From assembly GCF_963676855.1 (NCBI RefSeq), contig NZ_OY781460.1:1373501-1437500 (forward strand): a stretch of DNA of 64,000 nucleotides, written 5' to 3'. This document shows positions 55,277 through 63,971 of this stretch, one piece after another. A program made the translations under genes and the position numbers. Position 1 is the first letter of the stretch, and the number at the start of each line of letters is the position of its first letter. Origin of the DNA: an uncultured Anaeromusa sp. (lineage in GTDB: Bacteria > Bacillota > Negativicutes > Anaeromusales > Anaeromusaceae). Below the pieces are notes generated by a model. That model made no database searches. It was not told the origin of the DNA and was given only the letters and a program-made list of their open reading frames with translations.

Positions 55277-55561
55277 ATGAAAAGCTTATGTGTGGAAGAC
55301 GTGCAAGTAGAAGCGGCGGCCTGTCTGAGTGATGAGGAGATCGAATTGTATGCGCGTAGCGAGATTGAGCAGTGGCGCAGTCAAGATAAGGAATTGGCTT
55401 CGCTTTCCTTGCAAGTAGATGGACAAGACGTAGTGATTGAAGCGGTGGAACGAGCTCCGATTTCCCGGGTGAGACGTATTACCGGCTACTTGAGTAACGT
55501 AGAGAATTTTAACGGTGCCAAACGCGCTGAGTGCGGCGATCGTTACCGGCACTGTCAATAA
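55277..55561 (+). CDS. Small NrdD-like protein (C-terminal anaerobic ribonucleotide reductase motif)
   Basis: From the ATG at 55277 (GGAG 8 nt upstream) the protein has 94 residues. The last ~30 residues, RRITGYLSNVENFNGAKRAE, repeat the motif at the extreme C terminus of class III ribonucleotide reductases, where RxxGY carries the glycyl radical. The rest of NrdD (over 600 residues) is missing and the four C-terminal cysteines are not all present. Database records of this type are often named anaerobic RNR, but a full enzyme is impossible. It could be a spare glycyl-radical domain, in the manner of YfiD, or a regulator. TATAAT at 55234 may be its -10 box. Confidence 0.7.
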   Translation: MKSLCVEDVQVEAAACLSDEEIELYARSEIEQWRSQDKELASLSLQVDGQDVVIEAVERAPISRVRRITGYLSNVENFNGAKRAECGDRYRHCQ

Positions 55562-55594
55562 AACAAGAGCCATTGATTTATTCGCAAAAATCAG

Positions 55595-55642
55595 AAAAGG
55601 TTGTGGCAGCTTTAATTTAAGTTGCCACAACCTTTTTCTTTT
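55595..55642. terminator. Bidirectional terminator
   Basis: AAAAGGTTGTGGCAGCTT pairs with AAGTTGCCACAACCTTTT (one mismatch) around TAATTT, followed by TCTTTTT. It lies between convergent genes and probably serves both. Confidence 0.92.
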
Positions 55643-55704
55643 TATCCCGTAATCCTCATTCGGCCCCTTTTTTTACTCTTGTTCAATTTTCGTGTCTCAG
55701 AATC

Positions 55705-55992
55705 TCAGCCCTGGCGGTAGTAAATGCCGAAGGTGTGCCGAGGATATTCCCATTTTTTCAGATGGGGGCAAATGGTGCGGCAGGTGCCGCATTCCAGGCA
55801 GCCGGCGTAGTCAAAATTCAAGGTGCCGGTTTCATCTAAGGTGTATAGCAGGGCTGGGCAGACAATTAAACAGGGCTTGGCTTGGCAAGCGGCACATTGT
55901 TCTGGATCAAGGACGATATGGGCGTTTTTTTCATCAGCTTTGATCTTATCTAGGTTCAGCAGATGATCAATATCTTCTTTTTGAATGCTCAT
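55705..55992 (-). CDS. fixX: Ferredoxin-like protein FixX
   Basis: The start MSIQKEDIDHL at 55992 gives 95 residues and overlaps the fixC stop by 4 bases (ATGA). Two clusters, CAACQAKPCLIVCP and CLECGTCRTICP, bind iron-sulfur clusters in the FixX/ferredoxin-like manner. FixX passes electrons between the ETF FixAB, FixC and quinone. Confidence 0.92.
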   Translation of the reverse strand: MSIQKEDIDHLLNLDKIKADEKNAHIVLDPEQCAACQAKPCLIVCPALLYTLDETGTLNFDYAGCLECGTCRTICPHLKKWEYPRHTFGIYYRQG

Positions 55993-57272
55993 AAGGCACG
56001 AACCCCCTTCCAAAGATCCTGGAGCAGTGTTCCCAGGCTTATATGCGCTTGCAGAACTTCCTTCATGGCTTTGGGCATAGCGGGCGGTACGGAGCCGTCA
56101 ACATGGAACATCGTATGCAGCATGGCGTTGGCCATAGCCGGATAGGTGCTGACCATGCGTGGATTTCCCAACAATTCGGGCCAACCGGCCAAGAGCTTCA
56201 TAGTAGGAAGCAGGCCGCATTGCTGCAGCTCGGCCAGGTATTGAGCGCCTAACGCTTGCGGCGATTCGCTGGCGAGAATGGCCCTAGCGGCTGCTAAGCC
56301 GCTGACAATGGCTAAGTCCATGCCGCGAATGATCGTGCCGGTATTGATCACAAAGCCTGCAGCGTCACCGACCAACAAGAGCCCGGGGCGATGCAGCGAA
56401 GGAGGCATGCCGCGCCAGCCGGCCTCAGGAACAAGGTGAGCACCGTATTCAATGGTGGAACCGCCAGCCAGTAAAGGGTAAACGGCGGGATGCATCTTAA
56501 ATTCTTGGAAGAGTTCGGCTAACGGTCGGTTTTGCTTGACCGCTTCTTCCGGATGGAAAACCAGACCGAGAGAGAGCGATTCTTTGTTGGTATAGAGAAA
56601 TCCGCCGCCGGGAATGCCAGACGTGCCGCCGGCGATGACTCGGGCGGCCCCTTGGCCGGGGGCAACCTGGAAGCGTTCTTCAATGACGTTGGCGGGGAGA
56701 GAAATAACTTCTTTGATGCCGACACCTACCTGCTGCGCCGGGAGTGTAGGACGGAGTCCGGCCGTTTCTGCTAATTGGCCTAAAACGCCTTCTGCAATCA
56801 CGACAGTGTCCGCTTCTACTTTATCGTCTCCAGAACGTACGCCGGTGACGCGGCCATCTTGCAGTAAAATCTCGTCGATTTTGATGCCGTCGACCAAAGT
56901 AGCGCCGCCCTGTTCTTCCGCGTAGGTTGCGAGCCATTCGTCAAAGGGGGCGCGCAATACGCTGCAAGAGTGTGGAACGTCAGCATGAAGAGCTGGTTCA
57001 AAAAAATCCAAACAAAAGCCGCGGTTTTGATCCAGCATCATAATTTGTTCACGCACGATGGAGCGTTCTAGTGGTGCCTTAGCAGTTAAGCCTGGCTCCA
57101 GCATTTCCAAGGCATAAGAATACAAGCGGCCGCCGGACAGGTTTTTGCTGCCCGTAGGCAGACCGCGCTCTACAAGGAGTGTTTTCTTTCCTCCTTTGGC
57201 TAATGTGTGCGCACAAGCGCTGCCGGCGGGTCCGGCACCGATAATAATCACGTCAAAACGGAATGTCCTCAT
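55989..57272 (-). CDS. fixC: Flavoprotein FixC (ETF-quinone oxidoreductase-like)
   Basis: The protein has 427 residues. The FAD-binding fold opens VIIGAGPAGSACAHTLAKGGKK. GLLLVGDAAGFVINTGTIIRGMD is the second FAD-binding region near the C terminus, and VEADTVVIAEGVLGQLA is typical. It would exchange electrons with FixAB and the membrane quinone or FixX, in fatty acid or carnitine-type metabolism or flavin-based bifurcation. fixA and fixB are not in the window next to it, so the partner ETF is encoded elsewhere. Confidence 0.94.
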   Translation of the reverse strand: MRTFRFDVIIIGAGPAGSACAHTLAKGGKKTLLVERGLPTGSKNLSGGRLYSYALEMLEPGLTAKAPLERSIVREQIMMLDQNRGFCLDFFEPALHADVPHSCSVLRAPFDEWLATYAEEQGGATLVDGIKIDEILLQDGRVTGVRSGDDKVEADTVVIAEGVLGQLAETAGLRPTLPAQQVGVGIKEVISLPANVIEERFQVAPGQGAARVIAGGTSGIPGGGFLYTNKESLSLGLVFHPEEAVKQNRPLAELFQEFKMHPAVYPLLAGGSTIEYGAHLVPEAGWRGMPPSLHRPGLLLVGDAAGFVINTGTIIRGMDLAIVSGLAAARAILASESPQALGAQYLAELQQCGLLPTMKLLAGWPELLGNPRMVSTYPAMANAMLHTMFHVDGSVPPAMPKAMKEVLQAHISLGTLLQDLWKGVRAL

Positions 57273-57507
57273 TCCAGAGCCCCCTTCCTATTTGACAGAA
57301 AAACGATAGAAAAAAGAATACATCTTTTAATTTTTATAATTATCTGTGCAATGCCTATTTCCTGCTTGTCACATGCCTTGTTCATGAATTAACTTAAAAG
57401 GGTGTGTGAAAAGTGATTTTATTCCGGCATCTTCCTGTAAGGTTTCTTGCATGGAGGCGAGGGATACGTTACAATTTGAAAAGAGAATGAATTTTTGGAG
57501 GAATGAA

Positions 57508-59118
57508 ATGGAGCTGGACCGGCGGGTTCCTTTGCAAGCCAAGATTGTTGGCTTGGTGTTTTGTGTGGTAGCAGCTGTTATTATGGTGACTATGCTGCTG
57601 ATTTCGCGCAGCATTAATACAGATATTAAAAACTCTATTGGATCTCAGGCTATGAGCGCTGCTCGCATGGTGGCGAAGGATTCGGTTGTGCGGGAAGGGT
57701 TGACAGGCAAACGGGATCCTAAGGACATTCAAGTCTATGCTCAGGATATGCTGGAAGCGGCGCAGGTCCGCTTTATTGTTGTCACCGATATGGTCGGAAT
57801 TCGATACTCACATCCCAATCCGGAATTGGTTGGCCAACGCTTGGCCGGAGGCGACGAAGGGGACGCTCTTTCCGGTTATGAGTATATTTCAGAGGCGGAA
57901 GGTACGCTGGGATATTCGTTACGTGCTTTTACGCCGGTATACGATGAGGAGGGGCGCCAAGTCGGCTCGGTTCTCGTGGGCATTTTGCTGACTCATGTGC
58001 AAGAATCGGTGCGGGAGGCTTTGCGAGTTTTAGTAGTGGCTTCAGCGCTGGGGTTGGTGATTGGCATTACCGCAGCTTGGTTATTGGCGCGTAATATTAA
58101 AGAAATTCTTTTTGGGCTGGAGCCATGGGCCATTGCGAAGCTGCTGGAAGAACGCAATGTTATGCTGCAGTCGGTGCGCGAAGGCGTTATTGCTGTGGAT
58201 GCGGATGGGCGGATTACCGTCATTAATAGTGAAGCTAGGCGTTTGCTGCGGCGCGCCGGCTGGACGGGAGATCCGATTGGCCGGGAAGTGGAGTCCTGTA
58301 TGCCTGGTTCAGGCCTAAAAGTAGTCATGGAGGCTGGGAAAGCAGACTTAGACCGAGAACAAGAGCTTTATGGTATTCCTATTGTAGCCAGTCGTGTGCC
58401 TCTTTGGGTGGAAGGGCATGTAGTGGGAGCTGTGGCGACCTTTCGCGACAAAACGGAGCTAAAGCGTTTGGCGGAAGAGCTAACAGGCGTGCAAGCGTAT
58501 GTGGATGCGTTGCGGTCGCGAGGACACGAATTTATGAACCAGTTGCATGTCATTTTAGGGCTAGTGCAGTTGCGCCATTATGAGCAGTTGCGAGCCTATA
58601 TCAGCCGCATTGCCTCCGATTCGCAAGAAGAGGTGTCTTACGTGGATCGGCGCATACGAGATTCTGTATTGGCTGGCTTTGTTTTGAGCAAGCTAAGCTT
58701 GGCCCGGGAGAGGGACATTGAGATGTGCTTGCACGAAGATACGGAAGTGGATGTGAATTTTGACGAAGATACAGCGCATGAGTTAGTAACGATTTTAGGG
58801 AATTTGATTGAAAATGCCTTAGATGCAGTCAAGCATTCGGCGCGCAAAGAGGTTGGGCTGGCTTTAAGCACAGATGCCAGCGGTTTATATATGGAAATCG
58901 AAGATAGTGGTCCTGGGATTCCGAAAGAAATTCAAGAAACGTTATTTATGCAAGGCGTTTCCACAAAGGCGGCGGATCGCGGTTTTGGCTTAGCACTGGT
59001 ACAGCGAAGCTTGGCGCGGTTGGAAGGGACCATTCAATTTGCTCCGGCGCTGCATGGGGGAACTGTCTTTTCCGTTTTCATTCCGTCACGACCGGAATGG
59101 CAATACGATAACAGTTGA
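57508..59118 (+). CDS. CitA/DcuS-type sensor histidine kinase
   Basis: The ATG at 57508 (TTTGGAGG upstream) gives 536 residues. TM1 is at ~12-33; a periplasmic PAS/Cache domain follows (RFIVVTDMVGIRYSHPNPEL, GYEYISEAEGTLG); TM2 is at ~173-195; then cytosolic PAS (MLQSVREGVIAVDADGRITV). The phospho-histidine box is SRGHEFMNQLHVILGLVQL and the ATPase domain has NLIENALDAVKH and DSGPGI. These kinases sense di- or tricarboxylates. It is co-transcribed with the regulator at 59150 and divergent from fixC. Confidence 0.94.
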   Translation: MELDRRVPLQAKIVGLVFCVVAAVIMVTMLLISRSINTDIKNSIGSQAMSAARMVAKDSVVREGLTGKRDPKDIQVYAQDMLEAAQVRFIVVTDMVGIRYSHPNPELVGQRLAGGDEGDALSGYEYISEAEGTLGYSLRAFTPVYDEEGRQVGSVLVGILLTHVQESVREALRVLVVASALGLVIGITAAWLLARNIKEILFGLEPWAIAKLLEERNVMLQSVREGVIAVDADGRITVINSEARRLLRRAGWTGDPIGREVESCMPGSGLKVVMEAGKADLDREQELYGIPIVASRVPLWVEGHVVGAVATFRDKTELKRLAEELTGVQAYVDALRSRGHEFMNQLHVILGLVQLRHYEQLRAYISRIASDSQEEVSYVDRRIRDSVLAGFVLSKLSLARERDIEMCLHEDTEVDVNFDEDTAHELVTILGNLIENALDAVKHSARKEVGLALSTDASGLYMEIEDSGPGIPKEIQETLFMQGVSTKAADRGFGLALVQRSLARLEGTIQFAPALHGGTVFSVFIPSRPEWQYDNS

Positions 59119-59149
59119 GTTTATAGACTAAAGAAAGCGAGTGAGGACG

Positions 59150-59854
59150 ATGATTCGAGTTTTAATTGTGGAAGATGATCCGATGGTTTCAGAGTTGAAC
59201 CGGTGCTATCTGGAGCGTATTGAAGGCTTTCAATTAGCCGGAATCTGCCGAGAAGGGGAAGAAGCGCTACACTTTTTACGTGAAAACAAGGTGGACTTAG
59301 TCCTGTTGGATGTGTTCATGCCGGGCATGAATGGCTTGGAGCTGCTGCACAAAGTGCGCCGTGAAGGGCATGGCGTAGATGTCATCTTAGTTACGGCAGC
59401 GAGGGAGCAGCGCAGTATCCAAGAAGCGTTGCGGCAGGGAGCTATTGATTACCTGATTAAACCGTTTCAATTTTTGCGCTTTCAAACGGCACTGTTGGAT
59501 TTTAAAAAACGCCAGGAATGGCTGTGCCGGGAAGTTCCTGTCAATCAAGGGGAATTGGATCGGCTTTTGCAGCGGGGCAACCGGGTGACGGAAGAGGGAG
59601 GCGAATTACCTAAAGGCCTTGATCGCAACACGATGAAGCGCATTTGGGAAGCCATTTGCCAAGTGGATGGTGAGTTTACAGCGGAAGAAATGGCAAAGTT
59701 GGTAGGAATTTCGCAGGTGTCCATTCGAAAATACCTAAAATACCTGCAACAGATGGAATTGCTGTTGTTTGAGATCCATTACGGTTCGATTGGGCGTCCG
59801 TTATATCGCTATCGGCAAAATGCGGAAGCTACAGTGCCTTCGTTCCTTGTGTAA
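59150..59854 (+). CDS. CitB/DcuR-type response regulator
   Basis: The ATG at 59150 gives 234 residues (a GTG three codons earlier is possible). The receiver has LIVEDDPMVSELN, phospho-acceptor D in LVLLDVFMPGMNG and K in DYLIKPFQ. A linker follows, then a C-terminal HTH (TAEEMAKLVGISQVSIRKYL). It is the cognate partner of the kinase upstream. Targets are probably transport or catabolism of a carboxylate, possibly including the divergent fixCX. Confidence 0.94.
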   Translation: MIRVLIVEDDPMVSELNRCYLERIEGFQLAGICREGEEALHFLRENKVDLVLLDVFMPGMNGLELLHKVRREGHGVDVILVTAAREQRSIQEALRQGAIDYLIKPFQFLRFQTALLDFKKRQEWLCREVPVNQGELDRLLQRGNRVTEEGGELPKGLDRNTMKRIWEAICQVDGEFTAEEMAKLVGISQVSIRKYLKYLQQMELLLFEIHYGSIGRPLYRYRQNAEATVPSFLV

Positions 59855-59952
59855 GGTGCTATTTTAGTTCTTTGTGCTTAGAAAAGTTACTTATATTGGA
59901 TTTTATCTTCTAGTTGCTTACAATAAAAAAGCAATGTATATATATCCTCCAG

Positions 59953-59998
59953 AGTCTTCTCACGGCAAGATAATTTGCTGTGCGAAGACTTTTTTGTT
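59953..59998 (+). terminator. Terminator after the two-component pair
   Basis: AGTCTTCTCACGGCAA pairs with TTTGCTGTGCGAAGACT (minor mismatches) around a short loop, followed by TTTTTTG. The 230 bases between 59855 and 60084 hold nothing else. Confidence 0.85.
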
Positions 59999-60084
59999 TT
60001 GCAAATCTTAACATAGTCTGGCAGGGAGTCGTGAATAAAAAGCAGAATGTCTTGCATATAGCCAGCAGCAAAGGAGGAGAAAAC

Positions 60085-61473
60085 ATGGAGAGAGTATATG
60101 TGATTGATACCAATGTTTTGGCTTATGCCGCACAGGCCTTATTTGCTTTTCAAGAGCACCTGGTGGTGCTGCCGGAGGTGGTCATTGAGGAATTAGATCG
60201 GTTTAAGAGGGAGGCTTCCGAACGGGGAGCTAACAGCCGGGAAGTTATTCGTATTTTGGATCGTCTGAGTCAACAGGGGGATTTGGCGGCAGGGGTCGGT
60301 TTAAATGAAGTAGGCGGACGGCTGCGTATTGAAAGCCGAGAATTTTCTGCTCGGCTGCCTGCTTTTTGGCACACTGACTTGCCAGATAATCGGATTTTGC
60401 AAATTTGCAAAGGACTGCAGGAAGCAGGACAAGATGCGGTGTTAGTCAGCCGAGATACAGCCCTGCGTATCAAAGCCTCTGTTATTGGGCTGCCAGCGGA
60501 GGATTACCGTCATGAAAAGGTGGTTTCCGTGGAACGGCAGTATACGGGCCGGGCCGAGGTGTATGCCAACGCGGAGGCTATTAATCAGTTTTATTTGGAT
60601 CGCAGGCAGTGGTTGGATCCAGACGGCTTGAAAGTATATGATGTAGAAAAACAGCAACTGACAGCGATTCAGGATTTAGTCGTCAATCAGTTTTTGGTCG
60701 TACGCAATGTGGAGAACGGCAGACATACGGTACTGGGGCGTTTTGATGGGACCAAAGTTGTTCGCTTGCAGCATCAACATCAAACTCTTTTTGGTTTGAC
60801 TCCTCGCAGTGTGGGGCAGATTTTTATGCAAGAATGTTTGCTGATGGATGCGGAGGAAGCTCCTGTTTGCATTATTCGAGGGCAGGCCGGGACTGGCAAG
60901 ACGCTGTTTTCTCTGGCCGCCGGGTTGGAAGAAATCATGGAGCCCGAGCAGTCGCGGTATCAGCGTATGTTGATTTGTCGTCCCAGTGTGGCGATGGAGG
61001 ATATTGGCTTTTTGCCGGGCGGCGAACGAGACAAGATTCATCCGTATATGAGGGGGATGTATGATAACCTGTTTACGCTGCTCAATGGCGTGCGTACGGA
61101 AGGTCGCAAGGAGCGAAAGCAGATTGAGGATACTGTGAAAATGTTACTGGAAGACGGGACGATCTTGATGGAGGCGCTTGCTTTTCAGCGCGGCCGCTCT
61201 TTGCACAAGTACTTTTTCATTTTGGATGAAATGCAAAATTCGACACCGGTGCAGGCCAAGACGATTATTACTCGCTGTGGAATCGGGACGAAAATAGTCA
61301 TTCTTGGTGATCCAGAGCAGATTGATAATCACAATCTTTCCGAAAGTGTCAACGGTTTGGTGTATGCAGGAGAAAAGATGAAAGGAAGTCCTTATTGCTA
61401 CCAAATTACGATGCTGCCGGAAGAATGCGAGCGTAGCCCGGTGGCGGCCGATGCGTCGCAGCGTATGAGATAG
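60085..61473 (+). CDS. PIN-PhoH family protein (PhoH2-type RNA helicase/RNase)
   Basis: The ATG at 60085 follows AAGGAGGAG and gives 462 residues. The N-terminal PIN domain has VIDTNVLAYA, VVIEELDRFK and LPDNRILQIC, the acidic residues of a metal-dependent RNase. A PhoH ATPase domain follows, with CIIRGQAGTGKTLFSLAAG (Walker A) and KYFFILDEMQNSTP (Walker B-like). This fusion is PhoH2, an RNA helicase-RNase. Upstream and downstream genes are not related to it. Confidence 0.93.
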   Translation: MERVYVIDTNVLAYAAQALFAFQEHLVVLPEVVIEELDRFKREASERGANSREVIRILDRLSQQGDLAAGVGLNEVGGRLRIESREFSARLPAFWHTDLPDNRILQICKGLQEAGQDAVLVSRDTALRIKASVIGLPAEDYRHEKVVSVERQYTGRAEVYANAEAINQFYLDRRQWLDPDGLKVYDVEKQQLTAIQDLVVNQFLVVRNVENGRHTVLGRFDGTKVVRLQHQHQTLFGLTPRSVGQIFMQECLLMDAEEAPVCIIRGQAGTGKTLFSLAAGLEEIMEPEQSRYQRMLICRPSVAMEDIGFLPGGERDKIHPYMRGMYDNLFTLLNGVRTEGRKERKQIEDTVKMLLEDGTILMEALAFQRGRSLHKYFFILDEMQNSTPVQAKTIITRCGIGTKIVILGDPEQIDNHNLSESVNGLVYAGEKMKGSPYCYQITMLPEECERSPVAADASQRMR

Positions 61474-61554
61474 TACCGGAAAAGTCAAAAAGATATAACG
61501 CAGGGTGTTGCTTTTTGTTCTTTTATTCGTTATAATACTACAAGTGTAGAGCTT

Positions 61555-61644
61555 GGAGAGATGTCCGAGTGGTTGAAGGAGCACGCCTGGAAAGCGTGTG
61601 TAGGGGAAACTCTACCGAGGGTTCGAATCCCTCTCTCTCCGCCA
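61555..61644 (+). tRNA. tRNA-Ser (anticodon GGA)
   Basis: Acceptor GGAGAGA pairs with TCTCTCC, discriminator G, encoded CCA (61642-61644). The anticodon loop CTGGAAA lies between stems CACGC and GCGTG. The long variable arm GTGTAGGGGAAACTCTACC is the class II serine mark, and the T arm is GAGGG-TTCGAAT-CCCTC. It reads UCC/UCU serine codons. This intact gene is distinct from the tRNA-Ser half at 25245. Confidence 0.95.
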
Positions 61645-61691
61645 TTTTTTTGCGGAATGAATTTTATAATATGTGGCTATGGATGTTTCCA

Positions 61692-61825
61692 GGGCCGGAC
61701 CACGGTAGCCATTGGGTCCTGCGCAATAGGAACTCATGAACCCCGCCAGGTCCGGAAGGAAGCAACGGTAAGTGGGCCCTCTTATGTGCCGCAGGAGCGC
61801 CTGGTGACTGCCGTGGTCCGACCTT
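61692..61825 (+). ncRNA. ffs: Signal recognition particle RNA (small bacterial type)
   Basis: The conserved apical tip sequence GGTCCGGAAGGAAGCAACGG is present near 61750-61770. The ends pair: CGGACCACGG near the 5' end and CCGTGGTCCG (61811-61820). The length of about 130 nt without an evident Alu domain is of the small type. It binds Ffh and directs membrane proteins to the translocon. tRNA-Ser, ffs and dnaX in this order is a common arrangement in this group. Confidence 0.92.
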
Positions 61826-61851
61826 GTAAACAAAACAATTTCAAGTAATCG

Positions 61852-61878
61852 AAAGCAACCCAATGTGGTTGCTTTTTT
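61852..61878 (+). terminator. Terminator after SRP RNA
   Basis: AAGCAACC pairs with GGTTGCTT around a short loop, followed by TTTT. It precedes dnaX by 30 bases. Confidence 0.85.
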
Positions 61879-61907
61879 CGCTATATTTATCCAAAGGAGG
61901 AACTGCT

Positions 61908-63638
61908 ATGGCCTATGTTGCTTTGTACCGCCGCTGGCGTCCGCAAGATTTTGATAGTCTGGTAGGACAGGAGCATATCCGTGTTACTCTGGAAAATGCC
62001 ATACGGTCTGACAAGATTGCGCATGCCTATCTTTTCGCAGGCCCCCGGGGGACTGGCAAGACCAGTACGGCGAAAATTTTTGCCAAGGCGCTAAATTGCG
62101 TACAGGGACCGACGCTGCATCCGTGCAATACCTGCTCTTCTTGTGTAGGGATTACCGATGGTTCTTCCATGGACGTAGTGGAAGTGGATGCGGCCTCTAA
62201 TCGTGGTATTGACGAAATCCGCGATTTACGGGAAACTGTGAAGTTTGCACCGGTAGAAGGTAAATACAAAGTTTATATTATTGATGAAGTGCACATGCTG
62301 ACCACAGAAGCCTTTAATGCGCTTTTGAAAACATTGGAAGAACCTCCAAGCCATGTGGTCTTTATCTTAGCGACGACGGAACCACATAAGATCCCGGCAA
62401 CCATTCATTCACGCTGCCAGCGCTATGATTTTCGGCGGATTACCCAGGGTGACTTGTTGGTGCGTCTGCAGGAGGTAGCGGCAGCGGGAAGCATGAATGT
62501 CGAAGAAGATGCGTTGCGGCTTATTGCAGCCCAAGCTGATGGCGGACTGCGAGATGCATTAAGTTTGTTGGATCAATGTGCTTCTATGGCGACCGATGGG
62601 CATGTTTCCGAAGCCTTAGTGCGTAATTTGCTGGGCTTGGTAGGACATGAATGGGTTTGGAGCATGACGGAACGTCTGGCAAAAAAAGATGCGGCGGCGT
62701 TGCTGGAAGGCTTGGAAGAAATGCTGTCTTTGGGGCGGGAAGCTAAACAAATGGCTGTAGAATGGGCTAGCTACTTGCGTGATGTTATACTGTATCAGGC
62801 GGCGCCTGGCATGGAAAAATGGCAGGACAGCAGTGAAAGCATGCGGAAAAAGCTGGCAGAGCATGCGAAACAATTGCCCCAAAGTGCAATCATGCAGGCA
62901 GTGCGCCGGCTGGGCGAAGCCATTCAAGAGGCGCGATGGGCTGTAGATGCCCGTATTCCTCTGGAAATGGCGTTGTTGGCATTATGCCGGGGTGAGGCAG
63001 AGGTTGGAGATTGGGACGGCTTGGCGCAACGCGTGCAGGCTTTAGAAGCGGCAGTAGCGCAGGGCAGGTCTTCCTCGCCGCTGAGAGCTGCGTCGGAAGC
63101 TGCGCCAGTCAGGCGCGCTGAGGCCCAGCCAGAGCCGGTAAGAAAACCGATAGCGCCTGCGGCTAAAGTGACGGGGGCGAATCCTTCCCTAGAGTCTCCC
63201 GCGGCTACTCGTTCGGCAGAAGTTACGTCAGCCGCGCAGCCGCCTACTGTCCTTGCGGCCGCGTCGCCGGTATCAGGAGATTTATGGCCGCAATTTTTAA
63301 AACGCCTTATGAGCAGCGGCAAACGCTCTGTATACGCCTGCGTTTCCCAAGGGCAGTTAGTAAAGGCGGAAGCAGGGATCGTTATGCTGCAGTTTACGGC
63401 GGCGTTTCCTTGTGAGAGGACGGCCAAGGATGATTATCGGGAGATTGTAGAAAATTTATTTGCAGAACTTTGTGGTCATCCGGTACAATTACAGTGTGTC
63501 CAAGGTGTTGTAGGGGCAGTGCCGACGGCGGTCAAGGCGACGCCAACAGAGCCGGACTGGGGAAATCCGGCCTTGCGAGAAGCGATGAAAATGTTCCCTG
63601 GGAAAGTGCTCCCACAGGAAAAAAAGGAGGATGTATAA
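61908..63638 (+). CDS. dnaX: DNA polymerase III gamma/tau subunit
   Basis: The ATG at 61908 follows AAAGGAGGAACTGCT and gives 576 residues. Clamp-loader motifs are MAYVALYRRWRPQDFDSLVG, FAGPRGTGKTSTAKIFAKAL (Walker A), zinc-binding CNTCSSCVG, YIIDEVHML (Walker B) and the SRC motif IHSRCQRYDF. The C-terminal third is Ala/Pro-rich (~370-450), then the tau-like end. It loads the beta clamp and links the polymerases. The stop overlaps the ebfC start by one base. Confidence 0.97.
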   Translation: MAYVALYRRWRPQDFDSLVGQEHIRVTLENAIRSDKIAHAYLFAGPRGTGKTSTAKIFAKALNCVQGPTLHPCNTCSSCVGITDGSSMDVVEVDAASNRGIDEIRDLRETVKFAPVEGKYKVYIIDEVHMLTTEAFNALLKTLEEPPSHVVFILATTEPHKIPATIHSRCQRYDFRRITQGDLLVRLQEVAAAGSMNVEEDALRLIAAQADGGLRDALSLLDQCASMATDGHVSEALVRNLLGLVGHEWVWSMTERLAKKDAAALLEGLEEMLSLGREAKQMAVEWASYLRDVILYQAAPGMEKWQDSSESMRKKLAEHAKQLPQSAIMQAVRRLGEAIQEARWAVDARIPLEMALLALCRGEAEVGDWDGLAQRVQALEAAVAQGRSSSPLRAASEAAPVRRAEAQPEPVRKPIAPAAKVTGANPSLESPAATRSAEVTSAAQPPTVLAAASPVSGDLWPQFLKRLMSSGKRSVYACVSQGQLVKAEAGIVMLQFTAAFPCERTAKDDYREIVENLFAELCGHPVQLQCVQGVVGAVPTAVKATPTEPDWGNPALREAMKMFPGKVLPQEKKEDV

Positions 63639-63970
63639 TGTTCGGAGGCGGAAACATGGGCCAGATGGCTGGCATGATGAAAAAAGTGCAAAAGATGCAA
63701 GCGGAAATGGCTAAAATGCAAGAAGAGCTCAAGCAACGGACTCTCGAGGTCAGCGCTGGCGGCGGAGCTGTAAAAGTAGTCGTAACTGGTGAAAAGAAAG
63801 TGGTTTCGATTAAAATTGCTCCTACGGCTGTAGATCCAGAAGACGTGGAAATGTTGGAAGACTTGGTGACGGCTGCTGTTAATGAAGCCTTAACTAAGGT
63901 GGATGATCTTATGGCACAGGAAATGGGCAAATTGACTGCAGGCATGAATTTGCCGCCAGGACTGCTCTAA
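63638..63970 (+). CDS. ebfC: YbaB/EbfC nucleoid-associated protein
   Basis: The ATG at 63638 (TAATG overlap with dnaX, AGGAGG upstream) gives 110 residues. N-terminal Gly/Met-rich MFGGGNMGQMAGMMKKVQ, coiled coil MQAEMAKMQEELKQ, and GVTGEKKVV-like strands KVVVTGEKKVVSIKIAP typify the family. It binds DNA as a dimer and is nearly always between dnaX and recR. Confidence 0.95.
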   Translation: MFGGGNMGQMAGMMKKVQKMQAEMAKMQEELKQRTLEVSAGGGAVKVVVTGEKKVVSIKIAPTAVDPEDVEMLEDLVTAAVNEALTKVDDLMAQEMGKLTAGMNLPPGLL

Positions 63971-63971
63971 G

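Noticed and set aside
61561..61848. 95-codon ORF starting inside tRNA-Ser
   Set aside because: It runs through the tRNA and SRP RNA genes and is a by-product of their sequence.
62681..62688. A7G run in dnaX as a programmed frameshift site for a gamma subunit
   Set aside because: It lies near codon 258, far before the usual position after domain III, and no following stem-loop was evident. A truncated product there would lack clamp-loader domain III.
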